43,915 bases of DNA. It comes from Arcobacter sp. EP1. Its GTDB lineage: Bacteria > Campylobacterota > Campylobacteria > Campylobacterales > Arcobacteraceae. Shown here one piece after another: positions 38,846-43,915 of the stretch (position 1 is the stretch's first letter; each line of letters begins with the position of its first letter). The notes under the pieces are model-generated. The model did not search any database. It was not told the origin of the DNA and worked only from the letters and a program-made list of their open reading frames with translations. The DNA is taken from positions 368,796-412,710 of the forward strand of contig LPNY01000139.1 of the NCBI GenBank assembly GCA_001655195.1, in the 5' to 3' direction. A program made the translations under genes and the position numbers.

Positions 38846-39535
38846 ATGAGAAAAAAACTTGAAGATCATAATGGAAAAATCCTTTTTGTAATTGTTGCAA
38901 CCTTTCTTGGATTTTTAGCGTACAATTTATACTATGCACCTGTTGAAGGATTAGAGAATAAATTTATTTATTTGTTACGAACCTATGGGTATATTATCCT
39001 TTTTGCCTGGAGTATATTAGAAGGCGAATTAGGTCTTATCATGGCAGGACTTATGTCCCATGAAGGTTCTATGAATCTTTACATGGCAATTTTTATTGCA
39101 GGTCTTGGTGGTTTTGCAGGTGATCAAATCTATTTTTATATCGGTCGATTTAATAAATCCTATGTTCATAGAAACTTTAAAGGCCAACGACGAAAATTTG
39201 CATTGGCTCATTTACTGTTGATTAAATATGGTTGGCCAATTATTTTTGTTCAACGATATATGTATGGAATGCGAACAATTATTCCTATTTCTATTGGATT
39301 AACGCGATACAACGCAAAAACATTTGCTTTTATTAACTTAATCTCTGCTTGGTGTTGGGCAGCAATTACAATTGTACCAACATGGTATTTCGGTGAACAA
39401 ATTCTAGATCTATTAAAGTGGGCAAAAGCACACTGGTATTTTGCAGCACCATTTGCACTGATCATTGGTGGAAGTATAATTTACTATTTTAATAAAATGT
39501 CAAAAAAACAGGAGAAACAATCAGATGAAGATTAA
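38846..39535 (+). CDS. DedA-family membrane protein
   Basis: This 229-residue membrane protein has a first helix at about 12-30, another at 47-75 containing WSILEGELGLIMAGLMS, then GGFAGDQIYFYIGRF, FVQRYMYGMRTIIPISIGLTRY (the conserved arginine-rich re-entrant segment), and two C-terminal helices. DedA proteins are thought to flip or move phospholipids or undecaprenyl phosphate and support envelope stability; the specific activity here is not known. It follows trpB by 8 bp and overlaps pepA by 11 bp. Confidence 0.88.
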   Translation: MRKKLEDHNGKILFVIVATFLGFLAYNLYYAPVEGLENKFIYLLRTYGYIILFAWSILEGELGLIMAGLMSHEGSMNLYMAIFIAGLGGFAGDQIYFYIGRFNKSYVHRNFKGQRRKFALAHLLLIKYGWPIIFVQRYMYGMRTIIPISIGLTRYNAKTFAFINLISAWCWAAITIVPTWYFGEQILDLLKWAKAHWYFAAPFALIIGGSIIYYFNKMSKKQEKQSDED

Positions 39536-40958
39536 TTTATGCAGTGATTCTATAAAAAAAATTGAAGCAGACGTAGAAATTATTATCGTTTGTAATAAAG
39601 ATTTAGAACAAAATAATATTAAAGATAAAAAACTATTAGAAGATTTGAATTTTAAAGCAACTGATGAAGAATCAGTATTCTTACCAGAATCAAAACGAAT
39701 ATATGTAGGATGTGAAGAAAATTCCTATGATGCTATTGCTATTGCAGTTGCCACAGCAATGAAAAAATTTAAAGCTACAAAATTTAAAGTTGCAAAAGTT
39801 GAAACATTAAATGATGAAACATTAAGTGTAAAAGCCCTTGTAGAAGGCTCACTTTTAGGAACATATAGTTTTACAAATTATAAAAGTGAAAAGAAAAAAG
39901 AGCAAAACAAAGAGTTAATTATTGCTGTTAACGGTGATTTAAAATCTCTTAAGAAAATAGCAGCTGAATCAACAATTATTGCAAATAGTGTTAATAAAAC
40001 ACGAAATTTTGTGAATACAACCCCAGAAGATTTTTATCCAGATGTTATGGCTAAAGAGGCAAAGAAGATTGCAAAAGAAGTGAAAATTGATTGCAAAATT
40101 TTAGGCGAAGAGTATTTAGAAAAAAATAAAATGGGGGCAATGTTAGCAGTTGCACGTGCAAGTGTGCATGAACCAAAACTAATTCACCTTACATATAAAC
40201 CAAAAAATGCTAAGAAAAAAGTCGTCTTAGTTGGAAAAGGTCTTACGTATGATTCAGGTGGGTTATCTTTAAAGCCAGCAGATTATATGGTAACAATGAA
40301 ATCAGATAAAAGTGGCGGTAGTGCTGTTTTAGGAATGATGAATGCTATCGCACAGTTAAATTTACCAATTGAAGTTCATGGAATTGTTGGTGCTGTTGAA
40401 AATATGATTGGTGGTGATGCTTATAAACCAGATGATGTTTTAGTTGCTAAAAATGGTAAAACAATTGAAGTACGAAATACGGATGCTGAAGGTCGATTAG
40501 TATTAGCAGATTGTTTATGTTATGCCCAAGATAAAATTAAAGATATCGATTATATTTTTGATTATGCAACATTAACTGGTGCTTGCGTTGTAGGTGTTGG
40601 ACAATATACAACTGGTATTATGGGAAATAGTGGTTCTTTAAAATGTAAGGCTGTTAAAAACTCTCTTCAATCTGGTGAATATGCAACATCATTGCCATTT
40701 AATAGATTTTTGAAAAAAACAATTAAATCTGAAATTGCAGATGTTTGTAATATTGCGAGCACTCGATATGGTGGAGCAATAACTGCTGGAATGTTCTTAG
40801 ATAATTTTGTTTACAAAGAAAACAAAGATAAATGGTTACATTTTGATATTGCTGGACCTGCCTTTGTTGAAAGTGCATGGGGATATAACCCACATGGTGC
40901 AAGTGGTGCAGGTGTTCGAATGACTGTACAATTACTACAAAATATAGCTAATGATTAG
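39525..40958 (+). CDS. pepA: leucyl aminopeptidase (M17 family)
   Basis: This 477-residue cytosolic metallopeptidase has an N-terminal regulatory domain (to about 165) and a C-terminal catalytic domain. The latter contains LVGKGLTYDSGGLSLKPADY with metal-binding Lys and Asp, MKSDKSGGSAVLGMM, and the family signature NTDAEGRLVLAD with metal-binding Asp and Glu and the catalytic Arg. It cleaves N-terminal residues using two divalent metals, usually as a hexamer. ATG lies after AGGAGAAA and overlaps dedA. A hairpin terminator directly follows the stop. Confidence 0.95.
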   Translation: MKINLCSDSIKKIEADVEIIIVCNKDLEQNNIKDKKLLEDLNFKATDEESVFLPESKRIYVGCEENSYDAIAIAVATAMKKFKATKFKVAKVETLNDETLSVKALVEGSLLGTYSFTNYKSEKKKEQNKELIIAVNGDLKSLKKIAAESTIIANSVNKTRNFVNTTPEDFYPDVMAKEAKKIAKEVKIDCKILGEEYLEKNKMGAMLAVARASVHEPKLIHLTYKPKNAKKKVVLVGKGLTYDSGGLSLKPADYMVTMKSDKSGGSAVLGMMNAIAQLNLPIEVHGIVGAVENMIGGDAYKPDDVLVAKNGKTIEVRNTDAEGRLVLADCLCYAQDKIKDIDYIFDYATLTGACVVGVGQYTTGIMGNSGSLKCKAVKNSLQSGEYATSLPFNRFLKKTIKSEIADVCNIASTRYGGAITAGMFLDNFVYKENKDKWLHFDIAGPAFVESAWGYNPHGASGAGVRMTVQLLQNIAND

Positions 40959-40960
40959 TT

Positions 40961-40989
40961 AAAGAAGAGTCCTCTTTGGACTCCTCTTT
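40961..40989. terminator. hairpin terminator between convergent genes
   Basis: AAAGAAGAGTCC (40961-40972) pairs with GGACTCCTCTTT (40978-40989) over 12 positions with one mismatch around a 5-base loop. It is followed by TATTTT on the plus strand and flanked by A-rich sequence on the other side, so it can act in both directions. It sits three bases after the pepA stop and ends at the stop codon of the convergent minus-strand gene. Confidence 0.8.
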
Positions 40990-41738
40990 TATTTTAAAAA
41001 ACTACGTGCAAAAAACTTGGATGTTTTTGACAAGTCCCATGACATAATAATACAAGGAACATGGACTTCCCCGTAAGCACTAAGTTCTTTTATTATACTA
41101 GTTCCCCCTAATTTACTGTAAAACTTATAATGCTCTTTTTTCATTCCTGAAAATGTCATATCCAGTTTGTTTTGATTAAATACTAAATATAATCCCTTCA
41201 TAAGATGTTTAAAGGCTAAATTAAGACCTTTTTTTTCGTGCTTTACTACGAGTCTTGATACTTCCGCAATATTTTTATATTTAGTTCGAAGATTATCAAA
41301 TGAGTATTTGTCTTCAGAGGGTAGTTTACTTTGTAAATCAAATATAACACGCGTTGTTCCAATCATTTTAGAATGACTTTCGTAGTAGATTACTGCAGAG
41401 TATTTATCGTAACTATCAAAATTTAATCCTTCTATTGTATCTGGAAATTCATCTTGGTAATTTATTTTTGTATAAATATCACTGCGAAGTTTAAATACTG
41501 AGATTAACTCTTCTGCCGTAGTGGTTATTTTCAATCCTTTATCTCCTTTGTTATCCCAATTGAGGCTTCTATTGAATTTAATTGTCTCTTCAATAATTTC
41601 CTCAAGAAAGACTCTTTTTTGAAAAAGTTCTAATGCTTTTTCTTGCTCCTTCATAAAGCTTTTTGGCATATATTGCATATTTTCATGCACTAAATTCTCT
41701 AACTGTGTTAATGTTTTGTTTTGATTTATGTAAAACAT
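40989..41738 (-). CDS. LuxI/FeeM-like GNAT N-acyltransferase
   Basis: This 249-residue protein resembles acyl-homoserine lactone synthases and N-acyl amino acid synthases. VFKLRSDIYTKINY (about 90) is followed by the acidic LNFDSYDKYSAVIYY, MIGTTRVIFD and the late IAEVSRLVVK, matching the Arg, Asp, Arg and E-x-S-R pattern of LuxI-type enzymes. The first 80 residues are helical and not part of that fold. These enzymes join an acyl group from acyl-ACP to an amine. AGGAG lies six bases before the ATG. Upstream on the same strand is a two-component system. The product (signal or lipid) is unknown. Confidence 0.72.
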   Translation of the reverse strand: MFYINQNKTLTQLENLVHENMQYMPKSFMKEQEKALELFQKRVFLEEIIEETIKFNRSLNWDNKGDKGLKITTTAEELISVFKLRSDIYTKINYQDEFPDTIEGLNFDSYDKYSAVIYYESHSKMIGTTRVIFDLQSKLPSEDKYSFDNLRTKYKNIAEVSRLVVKHEKKGLNLAFKHLMKGLYLVFNQNKLDMTFSGMKKEHYKFYSKLGGTSIIKELSAYGEVHVPCIIMSWDLSKTSKFFARSFLK

Positions 41739-41783
41739 TGTTTTCTCCTATTTTGGTATAGAAGAATAGTTTAATACAATGGT

Positions 41784-41820
41784 GTCACAGTAAGCGTCAC
41801 ACATTTTTCGCGCGACACTT
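41784..41820 (-). promoter_or_regulatory. tandem TGTGAC repeats upstream of the acyltransferase gene
   Basis: On the minus strand TGTGAC occurs at 41801-41796 and again at 41789-41784, exactly 12 bp apart. A related GTGTCGCGCG lies just upstream (41819-41810). The block is about 45-80 bp before the acyltransferase ATG in an otherwise AT-rich gap. Direct repeats at about one helical turn are typical of binding sites for OmpR-type regulators such as the adjacent response regulator. No -10 box could be assigned confidently. Confidence 0.4.
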
Positions 41821-41862
41821 TTTTGTTCTAGTAAGAAAGAGGAGTTTGTCTAAATAGTGTTT

Positions 41863-42555
41863 TTAAGATGAGCAGTTTTGTTTTTGGGGGATTAATTTAC
41901 ATCCAATACTAGGGATAGTTTCGATAAATTGATCTTCAAGTTTACTTCGAAGTCTATAAATGAGTGTTCGAAGAGCACTTTCTGAAACAGGCTTATCTGG
42001 CCAAATATGATGTTCTAAATCATCCAAAGAGACAATGTTACCTCTTGCACCTGCTAAGATGGTTAAAAGTGATTTTTCATTATTACTTAGTTTTAAAGGT
42101 TCTTCCTTATAAAGTAGGCTCTCTTGTTGAATATCATAGGAGTAATTGTTATTTAATCTTATGGGTTCAATATGTTTTGTTAGACTAAGTTTATGCACTT
42201 CTAGTAAAAGAGTCGATCGTAAATGTTCCCTTTTAAATGGTTTTGTAATATAAGTTATTGGATTGGTTTGTGCAGCTTTTTTAATAGTTGTTTCATCTGA
42301 AAAAGAGGTGAGATAAATGATAGGTATATCTTTAATATCTTTTATTGCTTGTGCTGTTTCAATACCATCTTTGCTATTTTCTAATCGTACATCCATCAAG
42401 ATAATATCTGGTTCGTTATCTAGAACACTTTGCAAAGCATCATCATAGTTTCTTACCATATTGGTCACTTGGTATCCAAGTTGTCGTAACATACTGCGTA
42501 TATCTAGGGCTATAATTGTTTCATCTTCTACAATTAGTATTCTAGCTGTTTTCAT
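41863..42555 (-). CDS. response regulator, receiver plus winged-helix domain
   Basis: This 230-residue regulator starts with ARILIVEDETIIALDIRSML. The receiver domain has acidic Glu10-Asp11, phospho-acceptor Asp55 (IILMDVRLE), Thr/Ser83-84 region (YLTSFS) and Lys105 (TKPFKR). After a linker, the C-terminal OmpR-type winged helix (about 140-228) includes LKLSNNEKSLLTILAG and ESALRTLIYRLRSKL. It probably receives phosphate from the kinase encoded immediately upstream, whose gene it overlaps by 14 bp, and regulates transcription. It contains only one receiver. Confidence 0.93.
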   Translation of the reverse strand: MKTARILIVEDETIIALDIRSMLRQLGYQVTNMVRNYDDALQSVLDNEPDIILMDVRLENSKDGIETAQAIKDIKDIPIIYLTSFSDETTIKKAAQTNPITYITKPFKREHLRSTLLLEVHKLSLTKHIEPIRLNNNYSYDIQQESLLYKEEPLKLSNNEKSLLTILAGARGNIVSLDDLEHHIWPDKPVSESALRTLIYRLRSKLEDQFIETIPSIGCKLIPQKQNCSS

Positions 42556-43915
42556 TTTGATTCCATTCTATTTTCACGTGTACTCCAAATTTTGGCTCAA
42601 TTGTAATATTTCCATGAAGTTGTTGGGTTGCTAAGGTATTGACTAAAATAAGTCCCAGTGAGTTACATATACTATTTTTGTCATAACCTATGCCATTATC
42701 ATTAACAATGAGCGTATAAAGTGATCCTTTTTGACTAAGGGTAATATCAATTTCTCCTTCTCCTTTTGGAAAAGCATATTTAAGAGAATTTGTTATAAGC
42801 TCATTGAGTATGAGCCCACAATATACGGCTTGCTCAGTTTTTAATTCACTTTGAATATCAAAATAAATACGAACTTCATTTTTATAACTCTCTTTGAGCT
42901 CTTCAATTAGATTTTTAAAATATTCATAAGCATTTACATATGTGATGTTATCTTTTTTATAAAGAAGTTCATGAAGTTGTATCATGGCATTAATACGATT
43001 TTGAATAGTGGTAAAAATGCCTTGTATCTTTTTATCTTTGACTTCATCACTTTGTAGTCGTATAAGAGAAACAATCGTTTGCATATTGTTTTTAACTCGA
43101 TGATTAAGTTCTTTTAATAAAACACCTTTTTCATCTAGTGCAGTTTTTAGATCAGTAGTTTTTTCTGCAACTTGAACTGCCAAACGTGCTTTTTCATTTT
43201 TTTGTTGAATGATAAGTTTTTTGCTAACTTCATTTTTCTCTTTTTGTAACTGTTTAATTTTATCAGCAAGTGCAATTGAGAAAATGATTGCTTCTAAAAC
43301 TAGTGATAATTCAACAATATAAGGAAAAAATTTATAAATGTTAAATATCCCAATACTTGATAAATACATAGAAGTAAATGCTGAAGCAATAATTATTTCA
43401 CCAAAGAGTACAAAATATGCTTGTCTATTTCGTCTGATAGTTGCATAAATAGCAACAATCATTAAATAGATAATTAGAAGAAAGGAGAGCAGGTTTCTAT
43501 ATGTATTAAATATATCCGTAAAACTAAAAATCACAACAGATAGGGGCATTAAAAATAGAAATAAATTAAGAATATTATTAAAAACTGGGTACTGTTTGGT
43601 TTGTAAGAAATACTTTGTAAAAAGAGCTAATGAAAATATAGGAAATGCTACTAGTGCAGTAGCAAAGTTTATAACATACATAGCTGAGATACTATCAAGA
43701 ATATAGATATTTGCTATTCCTACATACATAGAGTGGTGGGCAATGATTCCAATAATATAAAGAACATAAAATAGATAACTTTTGTCTTTTGTAAAAAAAT
43801 AAATAAACAGATTGTAAAAAGCAAGTATAAACATAGCTCCAAAGAAAAGTGCTAAGATAAGTTGATGTTGAATCTCTTTCGTATAAAAATCGCTACTGTT
43901 CCAAAGGTTGAGTTT
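42542..43915 (-). CDS. 7TMR-DISM sensor histidine kinase, 5'-truncated by window edge
   Basis: The frame stays open past the ATG at 43834 to the window edge (458 codons present). Residues there read TKEIQHQLILALFFGAM, a normal 7TMR-DISM start of the membrane domain, so the start and probably an extracellular sensor domain lie outside. About seven membrane helices are followed by a coiled-coil (KIKQLQKEKNEVSKKL). Next come a HisKA_2-type dimerisation/phosphoacceptor box LKELNHRVKNNMQ and a HATPase domain with NELITNSLKYAF, NDNGIGYD and SLGLILVNTLA. It autophosphorylates on the His of NHRVKN and passes phosphate to the overlapping response regulator. Confidence 0.92.
   Translation of the reverse strand, partial: KLNLWNSSDFYTKEIQHQLILALFFGAMFILAFYNLFIYFFTKDKSYLFYVLYIIGIIAHHSMYVGIANIYILDSISAMYVINFATALVAFPIFSLALFTKYFLQTKQYPVFNNILNLFLFLMPLSVVIFSFTDIFNTYRNLLSFLLIIYLMIVAIYATIRRNRQAYFVLFGEIIIASAFTSMYLSSIGIFNIYKFFPYIVELSLVLEAIIFSIALADKIKQLQKEKNEVSKKLIIQQKNEKARLAVQVAEKTTDLKTALDEKGVLLKELNHRVKNNMQTIVSLIRLQSDEVKDKKIQGIFTTIQNRINAMIQLHELLYKKDNITYVNAYEYFKNLIEELKESYKNEVRIYFDIQSELKTEQAVYCGLILNELITNSLKYAFPKGEGEIDITLSQKGSLYTLIVNDNGIGYDKNSICNSLGLILVNTLATQQLHGNITIEPKFGVHVKIEWNQNENS

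Overview
This window is about 44 kb of very AT-rich bacterial chromosome. It most likely comes from a Campylobacterota species of the Arcobacter/Sulfurimonas type. The evidence is protein-level: a run of pglC-pglD-pglE-pglF genes whose motifs closely resemble the Campylobacter di-N-acetylbacillosamine genes, a short (400-residue) glucose-6-phosphate isomerase, a pilin-like leader of the kind common in this phylum, and frequent TTG/GTG starts in tightly overlapping genes. No rRNA, tRNA or CRISPR array was seen.

Layout. (1) Positions 1-4211: two class III PLP enzymes, a TIM-barrel sugar isomerase/epimerase and a formyltransferase, probably making an N-formylated amino sugar. (2) 4212-5323: an intergenic stretch holding an imperfect hairpin and the decayed remains of one IS3-family element, with D, D and E codons still recognisable. 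(3) 5324-16475: twelve overlapping genes that look like one pathway. They are a PtmA-like SDR, a LIC12162-family transferase, an HpcH/HpaI pyruvate aldolase, a KdsB-like CMP-sugar synthetase, an FkbM methyltransferase, a radical SAM/SPASM protein, an SDR, a D-2-hydroxyacid dehydrogenase, an epimerase, a cyclase-family metallohydrolase, a HAD phosphatase and a second GT-B-like transferase. (4) 16477-19673: a CDP-glucose-derived 6-deoxyhexose pathway (rfbF, rfbG, cupin epimerase, SDR reductase). (5) 19670-27758: five glycosyltransferases, two mutually related polytopic membrane proteins (polymerase candidates) and an atypical epimerase. (6) 27774-31800: pglC, pglD, pglE and pglF, which make UDP-di-N-acetylbacillosamine and load it on the lipid carrier. 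(7) 31873-32271: an isolated pilin-like gene behind tandem TATAAT boxes. (8) 32281-37056: pgi plus the complete ADP-heptose pathway (gmhB, hldD, hldE, gmhA) for the LPS inner core. (9) 37081-40958: housekeeping genes apt, trpB, dedA and pepA, ended by a hairpin terminator. (10) 40989-43915, minus strand: a LuxI/FeeM-like acyltransferase, a response regulator and a 7TMR-DISM histidine kinase that runs off the window.

Together, regions 1-6 read as a surface-glycan (O-antigen, capsule or similar) locus. A di-N-acetylbacillosamine-initiated lipid-linked repeat would be extended with unusual sugars and polymerised. No flippase, chain-length regulator, ABC exporter or PglB oligosaccharyltransferase is visible inside the window. 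The most novel part is region 3. Its gene set fits production of an unknown CMP-activated ulosonic acid in which a pyruvate aldolase, rather than a PEP-dependent synthase, makes the 2-keto-3-deoxy acid. This is an inference from gene content and retained catalytic residues, not something the sequence proves.
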